Source: Anaerolineae bacterium (GTDB lineage: Bacteria; Chloroflexota; Anaerolineae; Aggregatilineales; Phototrophicaceae). Taken from it: a stretch of 58,006 bases of DNA. The notes under the pieces are model-generated. The model ran no database searches. It was given only the letters and a program-made list of their open reading frames with translations, and had not been told where the DNA came from. Made by a program: the position numbers and the translations under genes. The first letter of the stretch is position 1, and every line of letters begins with the position of its first letter. Below are positions 8,914 through 18,434 of this stretch, piece after piece. The stretch spans positions 1-58,006 of the forward strand of contig JAIOHM010000186.1 of assembly GCA_019912965.1 (NCBI GenBank). Reading direction: 5' to 3'.

Positions 8914-9831
8914 ATGAAAGACTTCATCACCCTTTCCGATTGGGCGTCGGAAGAATTGTGGCAATTGATTCAACTAGCAGTTGAATTGAAACACGAATGG
9001 CGTACGGGCGGAAACAAGCCAGTTTTAAAAGATAAAATCCTAGGGATGGTGTTCCAAAAACCGTCTTTGCGAACGCGGGTTTCGTTCGAGGTGGGCATGA
9101 AACATCTGGGCGGACACGCTATCATGCTTGGCCCGGACGAAATTGGTCTGGGGAAACGCGAGAGCATTGCCGATGTCGCGCGGGTGCTTTCGGGGTATGT
9201 GCAGGGCATTATGGCGCGGGTGTTTGACCATTATCACGTCGAAGAATTGGCGAAATGGGCAAATGTTCCGGTCATTAATGGATTGAGCGACGCCGAACAC
9301 CCCTGCCAAGCGCTGGGCGATTTATTGACGATTTACGAACAGTTCGGACGGTTGGAAGGGTTAAAAATCGCGTATGTGGGCGATGGCAACAATGTGGCAT
9401 CGTCGCTGGCACAGGCAGCAGGGCATTTTGGAATGCATTTTGCCATCGCATCACCAGCGGGGTATTCGCTTTCGGAAGATGCATTCGAGGAAGCCCGCCC
9501 CTTCGCAGAAGCAAGCGGGGCAACCTTCGAGATGTTCCATGAACCACAGGCAGCGGTCAAAGACGCCGATGTGTTATACACGGATACGTGGGTGAGCATG
9601 GGACAAGAGGCAGAGTATGAGCAGCGTGAGGCAGCCTTTGCAGGCTACCAGATCAACAGCGATCTTCTGCGCCAAGCCAAGCGGGAAGCGATTGTCCTGC
9701 ACTGTTTACCCGCACATCGTGGTCAGGAAATTACAGACGATGTAGCGGATGGCAAACAATCCGCGATTTTTCCGCAGGCTGAAAACCGTCTGCATATTCA
9801 AAAAGCGATTCTGGTTAAATTAATGTCCTAG
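8914..9831 (+). CDS. argF: Ornithine carbamoyltransferase
   Basis: Catalyses carbamoyl phosphate + L-ornithine to L-citrulline + phosphate in arginine biosynthesis (cytosol). The 305-residue length is typical. The carbamoyl-phosphate motif is SLRTR (STRTR in many orthologues), followed by DVARVLSGY, the HPCQALGDLLT motif, and the ornithine loop HCLPAHRGQEI near residue 270, which separates OTC from aspartate carbamoyltransferase. The ATG at 8914 follows a weak purine stretch (CTGAAGAG). A TATACT -10-like box lies at 8862-8867. No other arg gene is nearby; the TPR gene begins 16 bp after the stop, so co-transcription is likely. Confidence 0.95.
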   Translation: MKDFITLSDWASEELWQLIQLAVELKHEWRTGGNKPVLKDKILGMVFQKPSLRTRVSFEVGMKHLGGHAIMLGPDEIGLGKRESIADVARVLSGYVQGIMARVFDHYHVEELAKWANVPVINGLSDAEHPCQALGDLLTIYEQFGRLEGLKIAYVGDGNNVASSLAQAAGHFGMHFAIASPAGYSLSEDAFEEARPFAEASGATFEMFHEPQAAVKDADVLYTDTWVSMGQEAEYEQREAAFAGYQINSDLLRQAKREAIVLHCLPAHRGQEITDDVADGKQSAIFPQAENRLHIQKAILVKLMS

Positions 9832-9846
9832 TTGGGGTAGTAAGCC

Positions 9847-12114
9847 ATGCCTGAAAAGAATGATGCCTACGATCAAGCGATGAATGCGGGTCACAATGCG
9901 GCCTGGGACAAAGAATGGACAACGGCCATAGCGGCATACGGTCAAGCCGTCCAGCTATTCCCAGAAGATTCAGAAGCCCATATTCATCTTGGATTAGCAT
10001 TACTGGAAGTGGGGCGGCTGGATGATGCACTGAAGGTTTATACGCGTGCTCATCAGCTTGCGCCCAAAGATGCGATTCCGCTGGAAAAAAGCGCAGATAT
10101 TCTGGAAAAAATCGGGCGATTGAAGGAAGCGGCACAACAGTACATCAATGTGGCGGAAACCTATATTGCACAGCGGGATTTAGACAAGGCCATTTATAAC
10201 TGGGAAAAAGCCACAAAACTCACGCCCGGTCTGGTCGCCATCCATGCAAAGCTGGCGCAAGCGCATGAACGTCTGGGAAACAAGCCACAGTCTATCCGCG
10301 AATATCAGGTGTTGGCCTCCAACTTTCAGCGAATGGGCGAGAAAGAAAAGGCACAGAGAGCTCTGCAACGAGCATTGAAGATTGACCCGAAGAACATCCC
10401 AACGCTGAACGCACTGCGGGCGCTGGAGTCGGGGTCGGACATTTCCGTTCCGGCGCTAGAGAGTGGCAAGGGTGGTAAAGCGGGGGCTGACGGTGGTAAA
10501 GCTGCTCCAAAACCGCCGCCAAAATCCCAGAGTGCGGGTGGCCGAGCATCCATGCCGATTGGGGAAGCCGATCCACTGGGGCCGATGGGCGAGGCGATGA
10601 CGGATGCGCTCGGCGTACTGGCAAGTTTTGTGATTGAGGGTGGACGACTGGACGCGGCAGGTAGCGATGCTTTGCAGGCGATGGAACTCCAGCGGCAAGG
10701 CATTTTTGACCAAGCGGTTAATGCTTACCTGCGGGCGGAGCAACGGCTTAATCACCCGGCACTGAAGATGAATCTGGGTGGCTTGCTGGTGCTGCAAGAT
10801 CGCAACGAAGAAGCCGTTAAACATCTGGGGGAAGCGACGGGACATCCGCAATTAGCGGCTGGGGCATTCCATGCATTGGGCAAAGCCTACTTTGGCATTG
10901 GAAAACAAAAGCAGGCCTCGCGCTATCTCATCCAGAGTTTGCAAGCGGTGGATATTGCTCTGGCTGATCCAACTGAAGACCTAGAAGATTTGGGGACACT
11001 GTACGAACGGTTGCTGACATTGCTGGAAGGACGCACAAACGAGGCGTTGACCGCAATCAATACGCGATTTGTGAACCTGCTAGGCGGTAAGGAATGGAAA
11101 CAGCGCATTGGGGACACGCGCCGACAGTTAGAAGATACCCTGCGCGATCAGGGTGAACAAGGTGTCGTAGATATTCTGGTCGCCAGCCGGAGCGACGAAC
11201 TGACCGATGCTGTAGCGCGCATTGACCGCTACATCCGGCAGGGATTGTTCACACTGGCGATGGATGAATCGCACCGGGCAGTGGAGTATTCGCCCTTCTA
11301 TCTCCCGGTACATGTTCGCATGGCCGAAGTGATGATGCGCGAGGGACGGGTTCGGCAGGCGATCACTAAATACAACACAATTGCGAAAACATACATGGTG
11401 CGCGGCGAAAACGACCGGGCGGCTTCGATCCTGAGTGAAGTTCTGGAAATGGCACCGCTGGATATTTCGGTTCGTGAAAGCCTGATTGAACTGTTAGAAA
11501 GTGAGCAGCGGTGGGACGAGGCTCTTGACCAGTATATTGATCTGGCGGACACTTACCACCAACTCGGTAACTTCGACATGTCGCGCGATATTTTCAATTC
11601 AGCGGAGCGGCTGGCAAACCGGGTTGGGTCGTCGCCAGAACGGATTGTCCGCATCAAGCATCGGGTAGCTGATATTGACCAGATGCGTCTGGACATGCGA
11701 AAAGCACAAAAGACTTACGAAGAAATTATCCAGGTTGCCCCCGGTGATGAACGGGCGCACCGGATGCTGGTGGATATTCACTATCGCCAGAACAATACGA
11801 TTGAAGCGATCAAAAAGCTGGACACACTGCTTGGGATTTATGCCAAGAGCAAACAGCCGAACCGTATTACACAACTTCTGGAAGAACTCGTGACCATGTA
11901 TCCGAATGATACTGGTCTGCGCTCGCGCCTAGCGGCTATTTATCGCCAGCTTAAACGCAACGAAGATGCCATTAAACAGCTTGACGCGCTGGGTGAATTA
12001 CAGTTGGAAGCCGGGCAGCACCAAGATGCCATCACGACCATTCGGCAGATTGTGGCGCTGAACCCGCCGGGGTTGGAGGACTATAAGCGGCTGCTTTCGC
12101 AGCTTGGTGGATAG
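9847..12114 (+). CDS. TPR-repeat protein
   Basis: A 755-residue cytoplasmic tetratricopeptide-repeat protein. TPR units with the usual A/G/Y/P signature run through residues ~10-190 (for example AHIHLGLALLEVGRLDDALKVYTRAHQLAPKD), then a Gly/Ala/Lys-rich linker (~195-250, GGKGGKAG), then a second and third TPR block up to the C-terminus. There is no signal peptide. It is a protein-protein interaction scaffold of unknown partner. It lies 3 bp upstream of the c-di-AMP synthase gene, so it is probably co-transcribed and perhaps functionally linked with it. Confidence 0.85.
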   Translation: MPEKNDAYDQAMNAGHNAAWDKEWTTAIAAYGQAVQLFPEDSEAHIHLGLALLEVGRLDDALKVYTRAHQLAPKDAIPLEKSADILEKIGRLKEAAQQYINVAETYIAQRDLDKAIYNWEKATKLTPGLVAIHAKLAQAHERLGNKPQSIREYQVLASNFQRMGEKEKAQRALQRALKIDPKNIPTLNALRALESGSDISVPALESGKGGKAGADGGKAAPKPPPKSQSAGGRASMPIGEADPLGPMGEAMTDALGVLASFVIEGGRLDAAGSDALQAMELQRQGIFDQAVNAYLRAEQRLNHPALKMNLGGLLVLQDRNEEAVKHLGEATGHPQLAAGAFHALGKAYFGIGKQKQASRYLIQSLQAVDIALADPTEDLEDLGTLYERLLTLLEGRTNEALTAINTRFVNLLGGKEWKQRIGDTRRQLEDTLRDQGEQGVVDILVASRSDELTDAVARIDRYIRQGLFTLAMDESHRAVEYSPFYLPVHVRMAEVMMREGRVRQAITKYNTIAKTYMVRGENDRAASILSEVLEMAPLDISVRESLIELLESEQRWDEALDQYIDLADTYHQLGNFDMSRDIFNSAERLANRVGSSPERIVRIKHRVADIDQMRLDMRKAQKTYEEIIQVAPGDERAHRMLVDIHYRQNNTIEAIKKLDTLLGIYAKSKQPNRITQLLEELVTMYPNDTGLRSRLAAIYRQLKRNEDAIKQLDALGELQLEAGQHQDAITTIRQIVALNPPGLEDYKRLLSQLGG

Positions 12115-12117
12115 CCT

Positions 12118-12984
12118 GTGGAACTGATCTGGACACTCAACAATCTTACGCCAAACGCACTGCTTGATATTTTTCTGGTCGGGTTGGTGTTCTTTGGCGC
12201 GAGTTTTTTCTTTCGCGGTACACAGGCGATTGCCCTGCTGCGGGGAATCCTGCTGGTGATGGTCAGTATGCTACTGCTTTCCAGCCTGCTCAATTTGCTG
12301 GCGCTGCGCTGGCTGCTGGAAAATATGCTGGTCGTGCTGGGCATCGCTATTCCGGTTATCTTTCAACCCGAACTGCGACGGGCATTAGAGCAGTTAGGAC
12401 GGGCGGGGACATTCCTAAACCGCAGCAGCGCGCCAGAAAGTTTGCGAAGCCGGGTGATTGAAGAGGTGTGCCAAGCAGCGGAAAAACTTTCCGAACGACG
12501 GCATGGGGCATTGATCGTGCTGCAACGGCAGAGCACTTTACAAGAATATGCACGTACCGGAATCGCGGTCAACGGCGATGTGACAGCGCAGTTATTGCTG
12601 ACCATTTTTTGGCCGAAAACTGAACTTCATGACGGCGCGGCGATAGTCGATAACGAGGGACGGTTAGCCTCGGCGGCTTCGGTGCTGCCACTGACAGCCA
12701 GCCGAAACCTGCCTGATCCGAAATTAGGCACACGGCATCGGGCGGCACTGGGCATCAGCGAGGTCAGCGACGCGGTATGTGTGGTGGTTTCTGAAGAAAC
12801 GGGACGCATCGCCATTACCAATGGGGGGCGTATGATCCCCAAACTGGATGCTAAACGACTGCGTACCATACTGGCGGCAATTTATGGCGAGGAACGGCGG
12901 CAATCCGCTTCTCCGATTGGGCAAATCATGGAACGGGGTCAGCGGGTGGTGACGGCGCTGCGCGACTGGCGGAAGCGTGCGTAA
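12118..12984 (+). CDS. cdaA: Membrane diadenylate cyclase (c-di-AMP synthase), CdaA type
   Basis: Makes cyclic di-AMP from two ATP. Three hydrophobic segments occupy residues ~14-82, followed by a DAC domain with the catalytic DGA motif (D172-G-A in LHDGAAIVDN) and the RHRAA motif (R206-H-R). The 288-residue length is usual for CdaA. It starts at GTG 12118, 3 bp after the TPR gene stop. Its stop overlaps the ATG of the YbbR-domain gene (12984), the classic cdaA-cdaR arrangement. GlmM, the third usual partner, is not in the window. In Firmicutes c-di-AMP controls potassium and osmolyte balance; its role here is inferred. Confidence 0.93.
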   Translation: MELIWTLNNLTPNALLDIFLVGLVFFGASFFFRGTQAIALLRGILLVMVSMLLLSSLLNLLALRWLLENMLVVLGIAIPVIFQPELRRALEQLGRAGTFLNRSSAPESLRSRVIEEVCQAAEKLSERRHGALIVLQRQSTLQEYARTGIAVNGDVTAQLLLTIFWPKTELHDGAAIVDNEGRLASAASVLPLTASRNLPDPKLGTRHRAALGISEVSDAVCVVVSEETGRIAITNGGRMIPKLDAKRLRTILAAIYGEERRQSASPIGQIMERGQRVVTALRDWRKRA

Positions 12985-14261
12985 TGCAAAAGCCTACGTC
13001 AATTAATCGCACACTGTTGGACAATCTCATCTGGTTTGCCGGGTCAGTGGTACTGGCCTTTTTTGTGTGGGTGATCGCCACTCTTCAATCCAACCCGATT
13101 CAACAAGAGCCGTATTCCAGCGTTACGGTGCGTTTATCACCAGATGCTGGTCTGTTGATAACGAGTCCAGCACAAACCAATCGTTTGGCACGGGTGGTCA
13201 TCCGCGCGCCGCGTTCGGTACTGGATTTGCTGACCAGAGAGGAAATCGAAATCTGGGCGGATTTGACTGGACTCGGCCCCGGTGAACATGCTGTAGAACT
13301 ACAATACCGTTTACTGCGACAGCAGGCCAGTTTGGTAGACATTTCCCCTTCCCGGATGCGCGTCACACTGGAGGAGGCGGCACAGCGCCAGATTGCGCTA
13401 CGGGCAGTCGTGACCAGTGAGCCTCCACCAGGTTATACCTATGATAGTCCTACATTTGATGTCAACCTGAATCAAGTTCTGGTCAGTGGTGCAGCCAGCA
13501 AAGTGAACGAGGTGGTGGCAGCACAAGTGGAACTGGATTTACGGCAGCAACGCAATCCTTATGAAGTTGATATGCGATTGTCGGCGGTGGACGCAGATGG
13601 AAATGCAGTGACCGATGTAACACTCGACCCGCAGGTCGCACGAGTACGGGTGAACATCCGCCGCCGTGATGATGTGCGCGAGGTGACTGTTCGTCCCAAT
13701 ATTGAGGGAACACCGCCCGACGGTTATGTTTTAAGTACGCTGAGTTACGAACCGCAGACGGTACTTATCAGCGGTTCACCGCTCCAGCTTGCCAGTTTGC
13801 CGGAAATCCTTTCGACCGACAGCATTGATCTTAGTACGCGCACCGCCAGTTTTGAAATTGCCGTGCCGGTGCTGCTGCCCGATTCCAACCTGCTGCTGCT
13901 TTCCGCGCAAAATGTAACGGTCACGGTCGAGATCAGTACAGTAACAGGCAGTCGCCAGTTCGACGCCGTACCGGTAGAAATATTAGGTCTGCCAGAGGCA
14001 TACATGGCACGCCTCGTGCCAGCACAAGTATCGGTGCTGGTGACAGGCCCACAGACACAACTTAATGAACTCACAGCAGACGACATCCGGGTTGTTCTGG
14101 ATTTGAACGGATTGTCGCCGGGGAATTACAGCCTCACCCCAACCATCTCGGTTGATCAGGGGCAAATTGCTCCAGAAATGGCCTCGGTGCTGCCCGGTGA
14201 AGTGGACGTCGAAATCCTGGAAAACAATACCCCGGAAGCAACATCGCCTGTAGACGAATAA
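12984..14261 (+). CDS. YbbR-domain regulator of the c-di-AMP synthase (CdaR-like)
   Basis: A 425-residue protein with one N-terminal membrane anchor (residues ~10-30, NLIWFAGSVVLAFFVWVIATL) and about four tandem YbbR-like beta domains outside the membrane (recurring VRLSPDAGLLI, VTSEPPPGYTYDSPTFDV, VRPNIEGTPPDGYVLSTLSYEPQTV, VPVEILGLPEAYMARLVP). YbbR/CdaR proteins bind and modulate CdaA. The start codon overlaps the cdaA stop by one base, implying translational coupling. Confidence 0.9.
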   Translation: MQKPTSINRTLLDNLIWFAGSVVLAFFVWVIATLQSNPIQQEPYSSVTVRLSPDAGLLITSPAQTNRLARVVIRAPRSVLDLLTREEIEIWADLTGLGPGEHAVELQYRLLRQQASLVDISPSRMRVTLEEAAQRQIALRAVVTSEPPPGYTYDSPTFDVNLNQVLVSGAASKVNEVVAAQVELDLRQQRNPYEVDMRLSAVDADGNAVTDVTLDPQVARVRVNIRRRDDVREVTVRPNIEGTPPDGYVLSTLSYEPQTVLISGSPLQLASLPEILSTDSIDLSTRTASFEIAVPVLLPDSNLLLLSAQNVTVTVEISTVTGSRQFDAVPVEILGLPEAYMARLVPAQVSVLVTGPQTQLNELTADDIRVVLDLNGLSPGNYSLTPTISVDQGQIAPEMASVLPGEVDVEILENNTPEATSPVDE

Positions 14262-14314
14262 ATCCTGACGGTTCGATCTACGCAGATTCAATCAATTTTG
14301 CTACAATGCATACA

Positions 14315-14345
14315 GGGGTTTGTCGCTGGCAAACCCCTTCTGGTT
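14315..14345 (+). terminator. Terminator-like hairpin between ybbR and der
   Basis: A perfect 8-bp stem (GGGGTTTG at 14315-14322 with CAAACCCC at 14330-14337, 7-nt loop) is followed by TTCTGGTTTT. It ends 18 bp before the der ATG, so it could also act as a leader structure of der. Confidence 0.55.
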
Positions 14346-14362
14346 TTGGATGAAAGGCAAAA

Positions 14363-15754
14363 ATGATGGCGCGGAAACCAATTGTCGCGCTGGTAGGACG
14401 CCCGAACGTGGGCAAAAGCACGTTATTTAACCGTCTTGTAGGTGAGCGCATGGCCGTGACCGATCCGATTCCGGGCACGACACGCGACCGTATTCAGGCG
14501 GATGCTGAATGGATTGGCGTAACCTTTACAGTAGTAGACACAGGTGGCATTGAAATCTATCAGCCGAAAGGCAGCCGCAATACGGCCCCACTAGCCGAAG
14601 GCAGTGTAGAATTCGTGCCACAAATCAAGGCACAGGCACTTCAGGCAGTACAGGAAGCCGATGTGGTGGTGATGCTGGTGGACGCGGTTCACGGCATCAC
14701 GGCAGCAGATGAAGAAATCGCCCAAATTCTGCGGCGGAACGAAGGCAAGCCGATTCTGGTGGCAGCCAACAAACTGGACACCCTGAAAAAAACTGGCGAT
14801 GCAGTCGAATTTTACAGCCTGGGATTGGGTGATGTTTACCCGATCAGCGCCTATCATGGCAGCGGCGTAGGTGATTTACTGGACGGCATTGTTGAAGCCT
14901 TCAAGCAAATCCCAGACCTGACCGAGGAAGAAGAAGATGAAGATATTCTGCGAATTGCGATTGTCGGGCGCCCGAACGTCGGCAAAAGCAGTTTGCTCAA
15001 TCTGCTGCTGGGCGAGGAACGGGTCATCGTCAGCCCGGTTGCGGGTACAACGCGCGACGCAATCGACACCGAAATCAACTGGCATGGGCAGCAGATCAAA
15101 CTGGTGGATACGGCGGGCATCCGGCGACGCGGGAAGATTGAACCCGGTGTGGAGAAGTACAGCGTCCTGCGAACGATGCGGGCACTGGAACGGGCGGATG
15201 TTGCCCTGCTGATGATTGATGCAGTGGACGGCATCACTGACCAAGATCAACACATCGCTGGATATATCATGGATTCATTCCGCAGCGTGGTGGTCATCAT
15301 CAACAAGTGGGATGCGGTGGAAAAAGACGAACACACCATGAATCGCTATCTGGATGATGTGAAAACCAAGCTGGATTTCCTGCCTGATCCGCCTGTGATT
15401 TTTATCAGCGCGCTCACCGGGCAGCGGGTTCATCAGGTATTGGAAACAGCCAACCGCACATGGGAAGCACGCTTCAACCGCATCTCAACGGCAGATTTAA
15501 ATCGTCTGCTGCGCGCGGCGGTTCAGAAACATCCTGCCCCTACCAAAGGCACAAAACGCCTGAAGCTACTGTATTTGACGCAAGTAGCGGTGAATCCGCC
15601 CGTGTTCCTGTTCCATGTGAACGACACACGACTGGTACATTTCACTTACAAGCGGTTTCTGGAGAATCAAATTCGGGCAGAATATCGCTTCGAGGGGACA
15701 CCGATTCGCCTGAGCTTCCGACCACGCGACGGGATGCTCGACGATAAATCGTGA
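14363..15754 (+). CDS. der: Ribosome-assembly GTPase Der (EngA)
   Basis: A double GTPase needed for 50S subunit maturation. Two G domains are visible, each with GRPNVGKS (residues ~11-18 and ~204-211), a DTAG/DTGG switch II (VVDTGG; LVDTAG) and a base-recognition motif (AANKLD; INKWD). A C-terminal KH-like domain follows (KTKLDFLPDPPVIFISALTG, then FLENQIRAEYRFEGTPIRL). The 463-residue length is typical. Two adjacent ATGs are possible starts (14363 or 14366), preceded by GAAAGG. Confidence 0.96.
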   Translation: MMARKPIVALVGRPNVGKSTLFNRLVGERMAVTDPIPGTTRDRIQADAEWIGVTFTVVDTGGIEIYQPKGSRNTAPLAEGSVEFVPQIKAQALQAVQEADVVVMLVDAVHGITAADEEIAQILRRNEGKPILVAANKLDTLKKTGDAVEFYSLGLGDVYPISAYHGSGVGDLLDGIVEAFKQIPDLTEEEEDEDILRIAIVGRPNVGKSSLLNLLLGEERVIVSPVAGTTRDAIDTEINWHGQQIKLVDTAGIRRRGKIEPGVEKYSVLRTMRALERADVALLMIDAVDGITDQDQHIAGYIMDSFRSVVVIINKWDAVEKDEHTMNRYLDDVKTKLDFLPDPPVIFISALTGQRVHQVLETANRTWEARFNRISTADLNRLLRAAVQKHPAPTKGTKRLKLLYLTQVAVNPPVFLFHVNDTRLVHFTYKRFLENQIRAEYRFEGTPIRLSFRPRDGMLDDKS

Positions 15755-15764
15755 GGTGTGCGAC

Positions 15765-15795
15765 ATGAGGTATGAGGATAATTCTCGTACCTCAT
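15765..15795. terminator. Bidirectional terminator-like hairpin between convergent genes
   Basis: ATGAGGTA (15765-15772) pairs perfectly with TACCTCAT (15788-15795), with a further GAG/CTC pair inside. It lies 11 bp after der and 21 bp beyond the stop of the convergent HD-domain gene. Confidence 0.55.
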
Positions 15796-15815
15796 TTGTT
15801 TAACCATTTACGAAC

Positions 15816-16631
15816 TTATTGGGTAATCAGGCTGATGAGGCGTTCTATCCGCTCAAAAACGGCCAGCGTTTCATCCCGTTCGCGCTGTTTACGTTCGGCT
15901 TCAAAAAATCCCCAAGCGTCATTATCCACAATCATCATGGTTTTCAACAAGGGCAGCAGCGGTTCATCAATGTACTGCTGAATTTCAGTATCCGAAAGCG
16001 GCGCGGTTTGCGGCCACTGCGCCAGCACATTAATCGACATGTGAAAGAGCACTGCTTTTATCACTGACGCGGCGGGAGTATGCTGACCGAAGATATGATC
16101 AATACCCCCGATAATTGCTGGCAACTGGCGATTATCCTGAATATCCTCGCCATCCTGCCGGGTAATCGCGTTTGCGGTTAGCAAAGACCAATCCTCAATT
16201 CCAACCACATTTTGAACAGGAAACCCCAATACAGGCAGCATTTTTCCGGTTATGGCAGCCGAACGAAATCCGTGGGTATAGTCGCGTTTGCCGGAATAAA
16301 TTTCTTTTGCGAGATCGTGGAATAGAACAATCCACTTCATCAAAGTCTGCTGGTCGGATGATGCTCTCTCAAATTCCAGGCACAGGAGGAGTGAAGCCAA
16401 GACGCTGGTTACATGAACAAGGGTTATACCTTGGTTGTACGAAGCCATTTTATGCCAACCGGGCAGAAAGTGATCCATCCTGTCCATCATGACAGGCGTA
16501 AAAAAGCCATGCACCCGTTCAGCCATAGCAGGCCAGGAGTTTAATTCGCCGCTTTTGAAAGCAATCACGAGGGAATCAATAAAAGGCATCAACTCAGGCA
16601 GGCAGGTTTCGACCTGTGGAATACGCATCAT
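15816..16631 (-). CDS. HD-domain protein (putative phosphohydrolase)
   Basis: A 271-residue soluble helical protein with an HD-type metal site: H73 in LVHVTS, H105-D106 in LFHDLAKE, a later conserved-looking His in THGFRSAA, and a possible final Asp in MIVDNDAW. HD proteins hydrolyse nucleotides or phosphodiesters; the substrate cannot be told. It starts 32 bp downstream of the receiver-GAF-cyclase gene on the same strand, so the two probably form an operon. One inference is a synthesis/degradation pair for a cyclic nucleotide, but other HD substrates are equally possible. Confidence 0.65.
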   Translation of the reverse strand: MMRIPQVETCLPELMPFIDSLVIAFKSGELNSWPAMAERVHGFFTPVMMDRMDHFLPGWHKMASYNQGITLVHVTSVLASLLLCLEFERASSDQQTLMKWIVLFHDLAKEIYSGKRDYTHGFRSAAITGKMLPVLGFPVQNVVGIEDWSLLTANAITRQDGEDIQDNRQLPAIIGGIDHIFGQHTPAASVIKAVLFHMSINVLAQWPQTAPLSDTEIQQYIDEPLLPLLKTMMIVDNDAWGFFEAERKQRERDETLAVFERIERLISLITQ

Positions 16632-16663
16632 TTTCCCTGAAGTAACCAGAGTAACAATACGTC

Positions 16664-18256
16664 CTATTTAGGCGTCAAGCCAGTGAGATCGTAGGCAAAA
16701 GCTGGCCGTTTGCGTCCCCGAATCTTGACCTCGCCCAACGGCTGTGCCTGTACCAGATCACCTAAACGTTCAATGACCGCGCTTTCGACCCAGATTTTTC
16801 CGGGTGGCGCAAGTTCCTGCAAACGTTTGGCGGTATTTACCACATCACCAATGGCGGTATAGTTCATGGCGCGTTCCGTTCCAATGTAACCCACGACGGC
16901 TTCGCCCAAGTTGACACCGATACTATATGAGAGGTCATCTCCCCGGCGTACGCGCATTTCTTCGCCAGCACGCATGAGTGCCAAAGCTGCATCGGCGGCA
17001 CGATGAACATGATCTTCCTGTTCTTTGGGAGAATTGAAGATCGCCATCAGGCCATCACCAAAGAATTTGTCGAGTGTGCCATCCCAAGCAAGGATGATTT
17101 CAGCAGCCAGACTGAGATAGTCGTTGAGCATTTCGACCACTTTTTCCGGCGGCGCATTTTCGCTCCAGGCAGTGTAGCCGCGAATATCGGCAAACAGGAC
17201 ACTGATTTCCTTACGGTCACCACCGAGTTTAAGGTCTTCAGGATGGGCAAGCACCCGGTCAACAATAGATGGGGGAACAAGACGTTCAAAACTGCCGCGC
17301 ATTTCCTGATGCTCACGCTCTTTGGTCTGGCGCAGTTCTTCGAAGTTACGGGCATTTTCAATAGCGATGGCGGCATAGTCGGTCAGTGTGCTGAGGAGCG
17401 CGCTATCGTGCTTGGTGAAAACATGCGAATCCGAGGTGACATTACTCACACCAAGCACACCAACCACCTGCCCTCGCAATGTCATGGGGGCATAAGCGGC
17501 GGAGATGGCTTTGGTGCCACTTTGCGTCAGTTGTTCCGGTTTGGGAATTAACGGCTGTGTTCCCTGAATCACCTGAAAAGCGAGTGCGTCGGTAATTTCA
17601 AAATCGGCTGGCCGGGCACGCCCTGCGTTGTTGCGTTTATGGGCGCGGCAGATCAGGTGACCATCTTCCATCAGGTAGATATACCCTTCTTCAGCCTGCG
17701 TCACCTGAGCAGCAGCGTCTACAATACGTGGCAAAAGGTCGCTCATGCTGGTGAGTTCAGTTACACTTTTGCCAACACTGTAAAGCACATTGAGTTCTTT
17801 CAGGCGCCCCTGTAATTCGCGGTTGGCCTGAATGACCCGTTCGGTGAGGGCTTCTTTTTCCCGACGTAAACGCACTTCGGTCAAGCTACGGTCGATGGCG
17901 GCAGTCATTTCTTCGACGGTGTAGGGTTTCTTTACATAATCCCGAACACCCAAACGATAGACTTCAACGGCAACTTCTTCCGAGCCATGAAAAGTCATCA
18001 GGATAACGGGAATATCGGCGCGGGCTTCATCCAGAGCGCGCAGAACATCAATACCATTCATGCGCGGCATCTGGTAATCCAGAAGAATTAGGTCAGGACG
18101 GTGTTCGAGCGCCATATCCAGACCCTCTTTACCGTCTCTGGCTTCCATTGCTTCGTAGCCGTTGGGTGTTACGATGTGCTCCAGTAAAAACTGGCGATTT
18201 TCACGACCATCGTCAACTATCAGTATCCGTTCACCTGCCAAATTACGCCTCAACAA
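16664..18256 (-). CDS. Receiver-GAF-class III nucleotidyl cyclase
   Basis: A 530-residue signalling protein. The receiver domain (1-125) is complete: D15-D16, phospho-acceptor D60 (LLDYQMP), T88 and K110. A coiled coil (~125-160) leads to a GAF domain (~160-310). After a second helix (VPPSIVDRVLAHPE) comes a class III adenylate/guanylate cyclase domain (~345-525) with metal aspartates in LFADIRGYTAW and FFGDGLMAIF. Phosphorylation and a GAF ligand are expected to control cyclic nucleotide synthesis. The start is a TTG (18256); no in-frame ATG precedes the receiver. The same cyclase type recurs at 34410. Confidence 0.9.
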   Translation of the reverse strand: MLRRNLAGERILIVDDGRENRQFLLEHIVTPNGYEAMEARDGKEGLDMALEHRPDLILLDYQMPRMNGIDVLRALDEARADIPVILMTFHGSEEVAVEVYRLGVRDYVKKPYTVEEMTAAIDRSLTEVRLRREKEALTERVIQANRELQGRLKELNVLYSVGKSVTELTSMSDLLPRIVDAAAQVTQAEEGYIYLMEDGHLICRAHKRNNAGRARPADFEITDALAFQVIQGTQPLIPKPEQLTQSGTKAISAAYAPMTLRGQVVGVLGVSNVTSDSHVFTKHDSALLSTLTDYAAIAIENARNFEELRQTKEREHQEMRGSFERLVPPSIVDRVLAHPEDLKLGGDRKEISVLFADIRGYTAWSENAPPEKVVEMLNDYLSLAAEIILAWDGTLDKFFGDGLMAIFNSPKEQEDHVHRAADAALALMRAGEEMRVRRGDDLSYSIGVNLGEAVVGYIGTERAMNYTAIGDVVNTAKRLQELAPPGKIWVESAVIERLGDLVQAQPLGEVKIRGRKRPAFAYDLTGLTPK

Positions 18257-18297
18257 TGCTGGATTAGCTAAACACTTCCATTACAGTATATGCTGAA

Positions 18298-18318
18298 GGC
18301 GGATTTCGCACATCCGCC
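18298..18318. promoter_or_regulatory. Hairpin in divergent intergenic region
   Basis: A perfect 7-bp stem GGCGGAT (18298-18304) and ATCCGCC (18312-18318) lies between the divergent cyclase and lepB genes. It could be a leader structure or operator; no poly-T follows. Confidence 0.3.
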
Positions 18319-18365
18319 TAGTGTGTAAAAACAATTAGAAAAAAATTACCTCATCACAACCGGGA

Positions 18366-18395
18366 TTGTCACCCTTTAGAGTCGAGGTTTATAAT
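18366..18395 (+). promoter_or_regulatory. Promoter of the first signal peptidase gene
   Basis: TTGTCA (18366-18371) and TATAAT (18390-18395) are separated by 18 bp, a good sigma-70-type promoter. The expected transcript start is about 30 bp before the TTG start of lepB. Confidence 0.65.
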
Positions 18396-18434
18396 CAACA
18401 CAATCTATACATTTGCCCATGAACGAGAACAACG

